From Dryococelus australis (taxonomy: Eukaryota > Arthropoda > Insecta > Phasmatodea > Phasmatidae): a stretch of DNA of 64,000 bases. The DNA lies in assembly GCA_029891345.1 (NCBI GenBank), contig CM056993.1:230483265-230547264 (forward strand), in the 5' to 3' direction. The notes below the pieces were generated by a model. It had not been told where the DNA came from. It worked only from the letters and a program-made list of their open reading frames with translations, and made no database searches. This document shows, piece by piece, positions 33,988 to 44,092 of this stretch. How positions within the stretch are numbered: position 1 is the first letter of the stretch; every line of letters begins with the position of its first letter. Made by a program: the position numbers and the translations under genes.

Positions 33988-34319
33988 TAATCAATAAATA
34001 CATTTTACTTAGCCTTGGACGTTAAATTCCGGGTGCAGTGAATTATACACATTGTGTTTATTACTTACACGGCAATATTTATTAGAACCGGTGGTTAAAA
34101 GATAATTAATGGCTGAAAGGAAAAGTAACCTAGGGCCTCAAAAATTCTCACTTTACCGTGAACAGCCTACACAAAACTGTGCTCAGAAACATGAAATATA
34201 ATGCTTCTACAGTAAAAAATGGTCATTAATGACCCCGACTCTTCTGTTATTACACTAAAACCAATAATTTCTGTATGAGGGATGACGTAGCCTCTCAAAC
34301 AGCTACGACACTTTCTTTA

Positions 34320-34690
34320 TTCGGAGAGTATGGGAAGCAAGCGAGGGACCGCAGCAGCCAGAGCCGTGGAGGCGAAGACAGCGACGTCGCAGTACCCGCG
34401 GAGTAGCGGTGCATTGGCGGAGGGTGTTTAACGACCGGGTGAACTCACAACTCGGGGCTGCTGAAAGGAGGTCCGAGGATTTGCCATTATTTATAGGAAG
34501 GCTTGGCGTTGGCAGGCGCATCGCCTCTCCTCGCCCGGCCCGCCTCGGATCATCGCCGTTACGACAACGATGTGGCGCTCTACGACTCCCGCAGCGTCGG
34601 CCTGCGTGCAACAACGCCACAACTGCACTGCCACGTCACGTCGCGCCGCACCGCATCGCTCCGTCTGGGACGCAGTGTGGCCTATAACCT
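34320..34690. other. GC- and CpG-rich patch
   Basis: About 370 bp of distinctly GC-rich sequence with many CpG dinucleotides inside AT-rich DNA. Both strands have open frames of about 100 codons, but neither shows a recognisable domain, so I do not call a gene. It could be a promoter-like island or the end of an unrecognised transposon. Confidence 0.4.
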
Positions 34691-36428
34691 GGCGAAAGTA
34701 ATGAGTTACTTCGAAGTAACGTTTTGTGATAACTTGTTACAATTTTTTGTAAGGTAACTTGTAACTTAACCAATTTTCTAATTAATTATAACGGCCAAAA
34801 TACACCTTACTGCTACGTTACTTTGCACTTTACAATAGTTTCGTGTTGTTCTATTATCATTTCCTACACAAGTGTCTCTAATTAGCATTGATTTTCAAAG
34901 TGGGGGGAGGTAGGAGGGCATGCCCCCAAGGGAGGCGTGACGTCATGCTAGGGGGGGGGGGGGCGCAGGCGCCGAGCTGTTCACTTGTACAGTCAGTAAA
35001 TAGAATACAAACATTTTTAACCGGACTGTAGTGTAGGTACTTAGAGCTACTTCAAAACGGCAAAATCAATTGTAGTCCCGGGTAGAACATTAAAATTTAA
35101 TGATTAAATAAAACTTTTGAGACTTTTATGAGTTTTTGTTTTACCCTCATAATAATGAAGCTTTGTCTCGAGGGGGGTGGGGGTTGTTTTTTTGCAGAAA
35201 GGAGGCGTGATAAACTAATGCAAACTAAAGTTTGGGAACCCCTGCATGGGAATAGACAAGGGAAGTAGCTATAACTTACTTATGAGCTCTTCTCAACTTG
35301 ACTTATGGTCCTGAATCACAACACACTTGACAATCACTCTTTTACAATAGGAACACTCTTTGTATAAATAACTCTCCACTGATTATGAAAAATGTTATTT
35401 TATTTTGGAACTCTCTTACAATAAGAAGTCGTCAACCCTCAATAGTAAATTATCCTCAAATAAAGCTGCTAATGATGCAATCTAACAATCCTTTCGATAT
35501 CCACAGCTATCCTGATCGGACTCACGAGTGGATATTATACAGGCGGGATTTCAAACCCGCACCGCGGAGATAGCCTCTCAGCATCCCCTCGTGGTGGATC
35601 TTCTCCTCTCGCATTGTCGTCTCTTGTCAGTGGAGCTCGAAGTCGTTCAGTAGCGGCAGCACCCTGAGCCGTCAGTCACCCGGAGTGTGGAGAAGGATAA
35701 AGATGGCCGACAGTCTGGCGACCCCGTTTATATAGTCTGCCCCCCCCCCCCAATTTCCCTCTTCTCGGCGGTGATTGAGTGCCACCCTGCCACTCGTATC
35801 GAAGTTGGCACCCAGAGAAAAACCTCGTTCGCCATAAACATGTCATGTCAGCGAGAATAACTGACTTCATGAGTCACGATCTAAAGAGGCAGGGAGTGCT
35901 CTATTGACTTCGGTTCACATTCCTAGAATTAGTACCGTTACCTGTGCTGCCGTCTGACCTTCCCTCCTCCCCTTTACTATTTATTGCCAGACAACTATGC
36001 ACAATAGTTTATTAGGGAAACTTCATGTTTTAAACGACCCGCTAGACTCCATGGTCCTATGTATTTCCTAGCATCAACTCTCTGAACATTGACTGCTGCC
36101 CGAGTGTGCAGCCAGTTTTATCTCGGACCAGGTGCCACGGGATTGGGTGTTTGTTTCAATGCGGATCTGTTATTTTCTCAGAGTTCACGTGGGCGTGTCT
36201 AATAAACTGTGAGCCAATTGAAAACATAACGCAAACGTACTTGTGTTTGAAGTTTAGCTTGTCCTGAAATGAATTCTCGACATTTTCCAGTCCCTAATAA
36301 TTAGTGCTATTGAAACGCTGAGTAGATACAGAGACTGAAGAAAATTGTTTGTCACTTCCTTAAATTAAATATCATTTATTTCGTGCAATATAAAGTATGT
36401 ACGATGTAAATTTAAAGTAATAGTTTAT

Positions 36429-36434
36429 TATGAG
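36429..36434. repeat. Left target-site duplication TATGAG
   Basis: Identical to 45259-45264 across the element; marks integrase-mediated insertion. Confidence 0.9.
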
Positions 36435-37760
36435 AGTAGTATAGATATGCCGTTTTGGGGGCATCGACGTCTGGCACAGGAGCCAGAGCCGGGGAAGCCA
36501 CCATCTTGTTACATCACCCGACCGCCATCTTGGATTTCATTGACATTTCACCCCCGACCCGCGTGACCTTTGACCTTGATCTTTTGACCTTTGACCTCAA
36601 AAACACTAACATTAAACAATTCCAAAAATTCGAAAGAATTCTAAAAAATCTGAAAAATTTGTTATAAAAATCATTTTAAAAGACATTAAAAGGATCCACA
36701 GAAATGACCCATTTCCCCCATAAATCCTGACAGGGATTAGCGACCCAGGTGCCAGGGATCAGCAAGCCAGACCCAGGTGACCAGGAGAGTGGTATCAGTA
36801 CTTATGACCTTTGACTTTGACCTTTAACAAAATAACGAAATAAAAATCTATTAAAAAATTTAAAAAAAATTACTATTAAAATTCAATTAAAATAGTCAAA
36901 AAAATTTTAAAAAATTATTTTAAAATCCATTTTTTATAATTTTATTTTAAAATCGCTTAATTAAAAAGCCTTTAACCCTGGTGGTCATTTATCCCTTTTT
37001 GCCCTCGAAATTTTCCTTTTCCCCTAAAAATTTTCCTCAAGAAATGTTTTAATTAAAAAATTGTTTAAAAAATTTTAATTAAAAAACTTACATTTACAGA
37101 GGTCTCACCCCGCACCACCAATTACTCAACTCTGTTCGAATCCATCAGACGACTGACTCCATCGCCTCCACTCCCCTCACATATACTCATTCCGCTATTT
37201 TGATTTTTTCATTAATTTGTTTACATGCTACTAGAAACAGCCATATTGGTTTATATGTTACTGGAGGTCGCCATTTTTGTGTATATGTTACTGGAGGTGG
37301 CCGTATTTGTTTTTTCGTACATAATTTGTTTAAATATGTTACTGAAGGTGGCCATATTTGTTTTTATCGTATATCATTTGTTTATGTTACTGGAGGCTCC
37401 CATGTTAGGAGGCAGCCTTCTTTCTAGGTGTAGTCCTCCATGTTTTTTATTGTTGTTTGTTTTATAGTTTCTCTCTCACATTTGTGCGACAACCCGATTA
37501 TGTCACCTGATATAGGTCTGTACCAAATAGTGACATTGACCATTCCTGCAAAGTACTTACATTTATTTATTATTTTCAATTCTTATTTATAAAGTGGGAA
37601 AGGTTTTTTGAAATAAAACATGGCGTATATATTTTTTAAATTTATTGTACACATAATAAATATATACAGGTTTATCAATCTTCTTCGACGTTCACCGCTC
37701 GATGTCCACCTCGGCGACCCAGGAATTGTAGTGGGCAGGGAAACCCCACCACTTGATGTA
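36435..37760. repeat. Left terminal inverted repeat of element 2
   Basis: Contains, outward to inward: the AGTAGTATAG terminus; a 'GTCTGGCACAGGAGCCAGAG' block; repeated 'TGACCTTTGACCT' motifs; an AT-rich core; the 'GTTCGAATCCATCAGACGAC' block; the TIR minisatellite; and finally the last 65-70 bp of the integrase gene, which also reappears at the inner edge of the right arm. The arms differ by many substitutions and small indels. Confidence 0.88.
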
Positions 37761-38612
37761 GGCCCTTCCATTATGCCATTTCAGCACCTTTTCCACCAAA
37801 TACATGTCTGGAAACTTCGTCGGCTGGATCTCCTCGGTTTTGAAACTGCCATGGATGGGTACGTTGTTCAGATCTTCGAAATAGCAGGTCCTATGAGCAT
37901 AGTTATGTGTATGTGGCACACGAAACAGTTCGGGGCTCCAAGTTGCTGCGAACCCTTTATCGAAGACACCTTTCTGTTTGGAGATGCACACCAGGTCACC
38001 GATATTGGCTTTAGGCTTGCGTGAGTCCTTCCTCTTCGGAATAGTATACACAGTCCGAACCAGGGAGTCGTCCTTGACATCCTCGGGCTTCATGCGAGTG
38101 GACGAGTGCACTGCAGAATTATACTCACGTACAAGTTTCGGCAGTAGCTTAAGCCACTTGTAGCTATCATTTGCTGCGAATTGCTTCCACATCTTGCCAT
38201 TCAGAGTCCTGTTAAACATCTCGACAATTTAAGCTTTGAGATTACTGTATGTGGAATAATGATTTATGTTATGTTTCTTCATCAGGGCCTTGAACTTTGC
38301 ATTGTAGAATTCCTTGCCCTGGTCGGTTTCCAAATTGGCTGGGCTGTGTCCATCGCTCAACACATCCACGATGGCCTCAGTGACGTGACGTGCATTCTTC
38401 GACTTGACCAGCCTGGCCCTGGCGAATTTGCTATAGGCATCGATGACTGTCAACATGTATTTGTAGCCTTTGTTGTCTTGAGCATACAGCATCATATCGA
38501 CGAGGTCAGCTTGAAACAGATCATTCGTCCCACAAATTATGACCTTGCGATGGAGGTAGTTGCGCCTGGCAGCTGCATGCAGTTCATTGGCAATACCCAA
38601 TTGATTAATCAT
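37692..38612 (-). pseudogene. Retroviral-type (rve) integrase with chromodomain-like tail
   Basis: Integrases of this type insert the linear element and create the 6-bp duplication. From the ATG at 38612, the 306-codon frame has 'ANELHAAARRNYLHRK', then the DDE core: first Asp in 'DLFQADLVDMM', second Asp in 'LETDQGKEFYN', and the Glu in 'IVEMFNRTLNGKMWK'. The C-terminal part has 'ANIGDLVCISKQKG' (SH3-like integrase domain) and ends 'YIKWWGFPAHYNSWVAEVD', a chromodomain-like module. A single in-frame TAA at 38229-38231, just before the catalytic Glu region, is the only lesion found. The start overlaps the DPNEL stop as ATGA. Best preserved gene of the element. Confidence 0.9.
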
Positions 38613-39452
38613 ATGTAGCCTGCCTCCTTAAGTTCTTCAATGATTGAAACTATCTTTTTGGCGTGGGAGTAATTTCCAAAATTTTGTGATGCAAGCAGTA
38701 GCTGCAGCCTACCGACCAGCTCGTTTGGATCGTCCCAAAACATATAATCAATGCTCTTGCTGTTATCTATCTTCTTCAGACCTTCACCGCTTTTCAGTGC
38801 TAGGCTGCTGAAGAGGTCTGCAAGAATCTCGATATTTTTGTGATCTTCATTCTTATATACACCGGTCTCGAGATCATTGTCTTGGTAAAGTGCATGCATA
38901 AGTTTCAGTAAAGTCTTACATCCCATCAGGCCGGATTCTGTGAAACCCCAGGGGCTCCTTGCGAAATAAATGTTCGTATAGTCTGGGGGTTCCACGTACC
39001 ATGTAATTGCCAACTCGGGTGCTTTCTCCTGGTAGAAACTCTATATCATCAGCACCGAGGAACCATTTATCATTATACCTGTATATGCAGTATGTAGTTT
39101 CATTATTATGAGATGTGTACAATTGTAGGTCCCGTCGAGCTAAAGATTAGATTTCAGTGCTCTCTTCCGTACTTTCTTATTCTGTGGCAAATCCACATCC
39201 GATCCATTATCTTGATCGCACTGTACTTCATTATACTTTTGCTTCTGCAAAGGCTTATCGGTATTGTCGATTCTGGACTTCACAGCTATGGGTGCCCCAT
39301 AGCTCTCCCTGAGTACATCGAGATGATGAGTAACGGGCTTAAAAATTTCTTCATTTGTATGGTCACATAAAATTTTGGCTCTTTGGCGATCAAATATTTT
39401 AATCAGACAGACTGAATAACTCGATGTAGTTTGCTGACAATGTCCGCCAAAA
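38609..39452 (-). pseudogene. DPNEL-type conserved viral protein
   Basis: Minus-strand gene directly upstream of the integrase. N-terminal part: 'HLDVLRESYGAPIAVKS' and a basic 'PQNKKVRKRALKSN'; after a stop and a frameshift near 39120, 'SHNNETTYCIYRYNDKWFLG' and 'GTPRLYE'; then the open C-terminal half with 'FARSPWGFTESGLMG', 'LADLFSSLALKSG', the signature 'DDPNELVGRLQLLLASQ' and 'KKIVSIIEELKEAGYI'. The TGA stop overlaps the integrase ATG (ATGA), a layout kept in element 1. The family recurs beside integrases in invertebrate Maverick-like elements; no catalytic motif is visible and its function is unknown. The start is placed by homology, since no ATG survives there. Confidence 0.75.
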
Positions 39453-39492
39453 TACTGGATAAAAATTCTCAGTCTCGCTCTATGTTATAGGT

Positions 39493-40021
39493 TTAGTCAT
39501 TAGTCTCCTCCAACTTACTTTCGATCTTGTTCAGACATTTGCTGTAATTTTGAATATCTGTTTTTCGTACCGAGTTAGGAAATTATGGTATCGAATGTAT
39601 GTATCATATATATTTCCAGGTTTTTCAGATTCTCTTCATTTTGTGCAGATGCTACATTAAATATGTCGATAATTTGCCTTTGAACACTCGTTACATACTC
39701 TTCCATGGCCACCATATTGTGCACGATCTCCATCTTCACATGCTCCATCTTTGCTCCGAGCTCGGATAGGTAGTTTTGAAAGAATGCGTTTTGTTCAGTC
39801 AACAATCTGCGCAGTTCCTAATTGATGTCATTACCAGTTTCGAGTACGAAATGTTTAGTAGCAGCATCCCCAGAATGTTCGCGTTCACCAACATTTGGAA
39901 TTATTCTTCTACCAACATTACAAGTTCCATCATCCCCTGGTACGAGAAAACCGCCATAGTTTTCTGTATGATGGGGTACCTTGAGGCTACTCTACCCGAA
40001 TTTCGATATGCTGTAACTCAT
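39493..40021 (-). pseudogene. Small helical, possibly coiled-coil viral protein
   Basis: Homologue of 757-1307. From the ATG at 40021 it reads 'MSYSISKFG', a stop, a Gly-rich segment 'GTCNVGRRIIPNVGEREHSG', then the open helical part 'MEHVKMEIVHNMVAMEEYV' and 'FNVASAQNEENLK', ending near TAA 39493-39495. It has three or four in-frame stops. A TATA box (40068-40076, minus) sits 47 bp before the ATG, suggesting separate transcription from the ATPase. Confidence 0.6.
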
Positions 40022-40067
40022 TCTCGACGGCTGGCAATGAGCTGATCGAACCCACACCTGAATCTCC

Positions 40068-40076
40068 CTTTATATA
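40068..40076 (-). promoter_or_regulatory. TATA box of the small helical protein gene, element 2
   Basis: Minus strand TATATAAAG within CCCCTATATAAAGGGAG, 47 bp upstream of the ATG at 40021; element 1 has GTATAATGGG at the equivalent site. Confidence 0.5.
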
Positions 40077-40089
40077 GGGGGCAGTCCTT

Positions 40090-40640
40090 TATGATCGTCA
40101 AAAATCCATATTTGTCTTTCCCACACAAAGCACACATTCATATGAAATCTGATAGTGTCATGTCCGTATTTACATGGTCGTCATAAATGTGATGTAAATT
40201 AGTGTCGTCCATGCGAAACAACACCAACACATAAGCACTATCGCGAAACATCTGTATGGGTATGCGCGAATTAGTCTGGTTGATATACACGCAGTCCCAT
40301 ACTAAAGTATTTTTGAATGTAAGTCTGTTTTTTGCAGGCAATGTTGTCGAAGACAAACATCTAGTTTCGCAGTGCTTCGTTCGGAGGTACGATGGCTTCG
40401 TTATCGCTGCATGAGACATGCCTTTCACGGCCTGCAGTACTCGTGCCAATCGTCGGTATTGCGGTTGCTGGAGTGATTTGGAGTAAAGGTAAATGTTATC
40501 AAACTGGAGACCTTTCTCTTCTTCCAACAGGCTCAGTAGGACGCATGTTTTCCCACAGTTTGATAGTCCTGCGATGATGCACCTGACTGTATTCGGAAAT
40601 AGGCTTCCATGCCACGATTGGTGGGATATATCTTGATCGT
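40090..40640 (-). pseudogene. Viral genome-packaging ATPase (FtsK/A32-like)
   Basis: The minus-strand frame reads 'SLFPNTVRCIIAGLSNCGKT', an intact Walker A (GLSNCGKT), then 'LLEEEKGLQFDNIYLYSKSL' and 'QPQYRRLARVLQAVKGM'. After a frameshift comes the Walker B region 'MFVFDNIAC' (Asn where element 1 has Asp), then 'IYDDHVNTDMTLSDFI' and 'GKDKYGFL'. A deletion removes part of the segment after Walker B. In the family this ATPase translocates DNA into preformed capsids. It is divergently arranged with the PLA2 gene across a GGT-rich tract. Start by homology with element 1. Confidence 0.8.
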
Positions 40641-40706
40641 CAGCATTAATGCATATGGGTAGAGTAACATTTTTCGTGATAATATGTATATTACAACTTC
40701 AATATT

Positions 40707-40811
40707 CTGATGGCGGTGACGGAGGCGGTGGTGGCGGTAGCAGCTGTGGTGGTGGCAGAGGTGGTGGCAGTGGCGGAGGCAGCGGCGGCGGTGGTGGTGG
40801 CGGTGGTGGTG
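40707..40811. repeat. (GGTGGC)n low-complexity tract between ATPase and PLA2 genes
   Basis: Runs of GGCGGT/GGTGGC; on the plus strand it would encode poly-Gly, on the minus strand Pro/Thr/Ala. It replaces the GATTGTGGAGCA array found at the same place in element 1. Confidence 0.9.
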
Positions 40812-40959
40812 GAGAACTAATGCTGAAAATTTTAGAATGTCTCTTTAAAGTATCGCATCGAGAATACATCTTCTAACAGAATTCGCACCAAAATGTCATA
40901 TTGGAATATACGATGCTTCCATACTGTTCCAAGTATAGACTGATACTGAAACGGAAATG

Positions 40960-40967
40960 TATAAAAG
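40960..40967 (+). promoter_or_regulatory. TATA box of the PLA2 gene, element 2
   Basis: TATAAAAG in AATGTATAAAAGGAGCATAT, 44 bp upstream of the ATG at 41004. Element 1 has a mutated TATGAAAAGG at the same distance. Confidence 0.6.
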
Positions 40968-41003
40968 GAGCATATTTATACTTTTCTCACTGAGTTCACC
41001 ACG

Positions 41004-41633
41004 ATGTCTCGAAGAGGTAAATGGGGACATCGATACGCTGATCGTCAATCTACCATTCGAGCTGCACATTTCTTGTTAGAGATTCTGGGGGCCAGGAACC
41101 AAGCTAGCTAAAATATTGTCACACAATGAAACTGGCATAAACGCCCTGGATGATGATTCCCAGCTCAAAGATCCCCAAGCCAGACACTGGGCAGACAAGA
41201 TTCTTGCACAGAAGGTGGGCGAAATAAGAGAATCATCAGATGCTGGGCTCTGCGAAAAAAAATAGCAGCGTGGTGTGTTTCCAACTTGATGAATGCCAAA
41301 GTGAAGATGGGCATGGGTGATAAGAACATAAGGAAAGCACAAGTGAAAATAAAAGCAGTTACAAAAAGAAGAAAAGCCACCAAGTCTAAGGAATTATCTA
41401 CCAGTGGATTTTTTCCATTGCTTTTGTCCGCACTCGCAGCCTCTGGAGGCCTAATCGGAGCAACGTGTGGTATCGCCCGAGACATAAAAGACAGAATACA
41501 AGTATGGAAGCTATCGCCATGGGTAAAAAAAAATTGGGCAAGGCCTCTAACTAAGATCATACCCAGTAGGAGGCGGAAGTGTGCAAAAGCGGCACAGCAG
41601 GAAGAAACCAAAATAAAATCTTTACCGAAATGA
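41004..41633 (+). pseudogene. PLA2-minor virion fusion protein
   Basis: Starts 'MSRRGKWG' after a conserved TATA box. The PLA2 part keeps a calcium-loop-like 'WGPGTKLA' but the stretch that should carry the His-Asp active site is deleted ('NALDDDSQLKD'), so the enzyme is dead. One frame then runs through 'MNAKVKMGMGDKNIRKAQVK', 'STSGFFPLLLSALAASGGLI' and 'GATCGIARDI' to 'KSLPK' and TGA at 41631-41633, showing that PLA2 and the basic/hydrophobic minor protein are one gene of about 210 codons. There is a stop near codon 20 and a one-base shift before the basic part. The TGA overlaps the protease ATG (ATGA, 41630-41633). Confidence 0.75.
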
Positions 41634-41971
41634 GCACTCACGAATGTGGATTTGGAACTATTTGCACGCAAATTTAAAATACCTCATTTCAACACAGTGT
41701 TTATGAGAGATACCTCTAAACCCAACAGAGAAGAATGTGCCGTAATTAATCTGGATATGATAGCAGGGCCCAGCATACACTGGGTAGCCTACGTAAAAAG
41801 GGAAAAGACGCAGACTATTATGATAGTTTTAGGAATTTGCATCCTCCTCCCGAATTGCGAAAGTACCTGAAAAATTGTAATCTAACTTACAATTACGAAA
41901 TGGAGTAGCTGCCTAACATATGGAACTGCAGACATTTGTGCCTTCACTTCCTGGTTCGCTCGTACAAGTAA
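41630..41971 (+). pseudogene. Adenain-like cysteine protease (C5/Ulp1 fold)
   Basis: Begins with ATG overlapping the previous stop. After a frameshift: 'LFARKFKIPHFNTVFMRDT', 'CAVINLDMIAGPSIHWVAYV' with the catalytic His, 'YYDSFRNLHPPPELRKYL' with the Asp, and 'WNCRHLCLHFLVRSYK' with the catalytic Cys (the usual Gly after Cys is Arg here). Two frameshifts and a stop are present. It would cleave virion precursors. It ends at TAA 41969-41971, three bases before the TATA box of the next gene. Confidence 0.8.
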
Positions 41972-41974
41972 TTG

Positions 41975-41982
41975 TATAAAAA
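41975..41982 (+). promoter_or_regulatory. TATA box of the penton-like gene, element 2
   Basis: TATAAAAA in ATTGTATAAAAAGGCTACAC, 28 bp before the ATG at 42010; conserved with 3441-3447. Confidence 0.65.
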
Positions 41983-42009
41983 GGCTACACCGCAAGGAAA
42001 CCATCAGTC

Positions 42010-42699
42010 ATGTTTATAATGCTTATCTTGACGGGTCATAGCTCCAAGCTGCGTGTAGTACATTTTCCGCCACTCGACCTGGTGGGAGAATGGAGCATAG
42101 GCCTTGTCGATTTTCAAACTTACAATGCGATAACCAACATTGATGAAAAAAACTGCACGCTGCACCTCGTAAAAACTGGTAATGTTTCCCATGAAGTTTC
42201 GCTGCCCATTGGCTCTTATGATAAAGGCAATATTGCAAGGTAAATTGAAGATTCGCTGCCACCCGACAAGGAATTCGGACTACAGTGGAATCCCAATACT
42301 CTGAAGAGAGTTATCAGATGAAATGAAGATATAGTCTTTACGAAACCGGACACCATCGGACAGATGCTGGTGTTCGAGCCATGCATCTACGAAGCTGGTA
42401 AAACACATGTGTCGTCATAGCCTGTAAATATTTTGTCAGTCAAAATGATACGAATAACCTGCAATTTGGCGAGTCGCACATACCTTAACAGCAGACCGAA
42501 CAATACACTGCACGAATTTTCGCCTATGGTCCCTCTCTATTATAAACTGGTCATGGCACTGCAAAGCATCATTTATGTTCCGGTCGTAGTGAAGAGAGCA
42601 CACGAGGTGGTCGTGACAGTTGTCGACCAGAGCAAAGAGTTGGTGAATGTTCGAAATGAAGAAATCGCCCTCTGCATGCATTTGAGAAGATGGGTATAA
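42010..42699 (+). pseudogene. Penton-like minor capsid protein
   Basis: From the ATG at 42010: 'LDLVGEWSIGLVDFQTYNAI', 'NIDEKNCTLHLVKTGNVSHE' and, after stops, 'CIYEAGKTH', then 'YLNSRPNNTLHEFSPMVPLY' and 'LQSIIYVPVVVKRAHEVVVT', ending 'LRRWV'. Three in-frame stops (near 42240, 42320 and 42418) break it, with no shift needed in the second half. About 229 codons. The family pairs with the double-jelly-roll protein encoded next and probably forms the vertices. Confidence 0.72.
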
Positions 42700-42831
42700 G
42701 ATTTACACCGACCAGAAGCTATAAAAGAATGTGTCGTGCAAAACCTACCATCAGTACATCACAGGTCTCCAAGGAGTTAACACGTGCTAGCGAGATTATC
42801 CTCTGCAGTCTCGGCTACGAGGTCGATTGCC

Positions 42832-44070
42832 ATGGGAGATTTCCTAAACTATGAAGAGCCAACCATTTTCGAAGACAGCATAACGAAGTTGGAACTTCAT
42901 GCGTAACAGCTGTTCCTGATCGGGCTGTACATACTACCATTGGAGATAGTGGTCCAACACCAAGATATCTGCACTCTTCCTTGCCAGCCTTTCCTGCAAA
43001 TCAGGGAAACTGACGAAAGAAGATGGGACCAATCCAACATCGACGAAAATAATTAGTAATGGAATTCTTCACCTGATTGATCACATCGGCTACTTTCTCA
43101 ATGGTGCCGAGGTGGACCAGTCGCGAGATGTGGGCATACCCTAAATAATCAAAAATCACCTTTCGCTCACGCCGAATGAGCTGCCTGCAGCCAAGGTGGC
43201 AGGCTGGGGAATCGAAGATGGCTACAGTGTTCCCATTTATGTCGAAGGAAGGTTCAAAGTATGTTTTACACTCTCAATGCTATTGGGATTTGCCGAAGAC
43301 TACAAACAAATTATCTTCAATTTGAAGCAGTAGCTGGTAATAATGCCCACCAATACACATTTGGATAACATAGTGGGTATGGGGGAAAACCTGGAAGCAG
43401 TGGAACTGAACCTACAGTCTATAGAATGGATGCTGCCTCATGTGCAGTTGAGCACTGCAGAATGCCTACACATGTTGAAGAATGTGGAAGATGGTAAAAA
43501 CATCGATGCAGCTTTCAGGTCGTGGAGTCTGGAGACATACCCCGGATTGCTGCAAGCCAGCGCATTAACTGGATGGTGAAAACCAGCTTTGCTTCTGAGA
43601 AACCAAGGTACATCGTTGTTGGGTTACAGACCGGAAGACAGCACAATTTAAGAGTGAGCTGTTCACAGTTCGACACATGCCAAATAGAAAATGTCAAAAT
43701 ATTTTTGAATAGCGAAAGCTACCCGTACGTAGACATGAACACGAACTTTGTAAATAGCCAATACCTGCTGGCATATCAGAAGTACTCTCAATTCCAAACT
43801 GCATATTATGGATGCACCCAATCTCCGATATTGAGCCCTGATACGTTCAAGAGTTTGGCCCCGCTCATGGTATTCGATTTGAGTAAACAGGACGAGTATA
43901 TTACCTCTAATGTGATCGACTGCAGGATCGAATTCACTACACATGACAATATTCCTGCCAATACATATGCATTTTGCCTGATACTTCATGACACGCTTGT
44001 ATCTTACAATTGCCGAGACAGAACCATCAAAATACCATCATGTGCGCAGCTGACTCTTCCAACACCATAA
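42832..44070 (+). pseudogene. Double-jelly-roll major capsid protein
   Basis: ATG at 42832 opens 'MGDFLNYEEPTIFEDSITKL'. The middle part has 'FLNGAEVDQSRDVGIP' and 'SMLLGFAEDYKQIIFNLK'; 43343-43579 has 'LQSIEWMLPHVQLS' and 'AAFRSWSLETYP'; the open 3' part from 43522 carries 'FLNSESYPYVDMNTNF', 'YYGCTQSPILSPDTFK' and 'IPANTYAFCLILHD'. Frameshifts near 43020 and 43550 and a few stops interrupt it. This is the clearest capsid marker of the window. The gene ends 20-40 bp before the right TIR, so the HGLEWD gene present downstream in element 1 has been deleted here. Confidence 0.88.
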
Positions 44071-44092
44071 CAGTTTACTCGTCTTCAAGCAT

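Larger units (their letters stand above)
31378..36434. other. Intergenic region between Tc1-like copy and element 2
   Basis: AT-rich DNA with Helitron pieces, a CpG-rich patch and homopolymers (poly(G) at about 34952-34964, poly(C) at about 35743-35752), but no gene I can recognise. A stray MITE-M1 end (TTTACCGTGAACAGCC) lies at 34151-34166. Confidence 0.5.

Noticed and set aside
37692..38612. LTR retrotransposon or retrovirus because of the rve integrase
   Set aside because: No reverse transcriptase, RNase H, gag or LTRs; long inverted repeats, 6-bp duplication and capsid/ATPase genes point to a Maverick-type element.
40649..40876. Plus-strand poly-Gly protein
   Set aside because: Produced by the (GGTGGC)n tract; not conserved in element 1, where a different repeat occupies the site.
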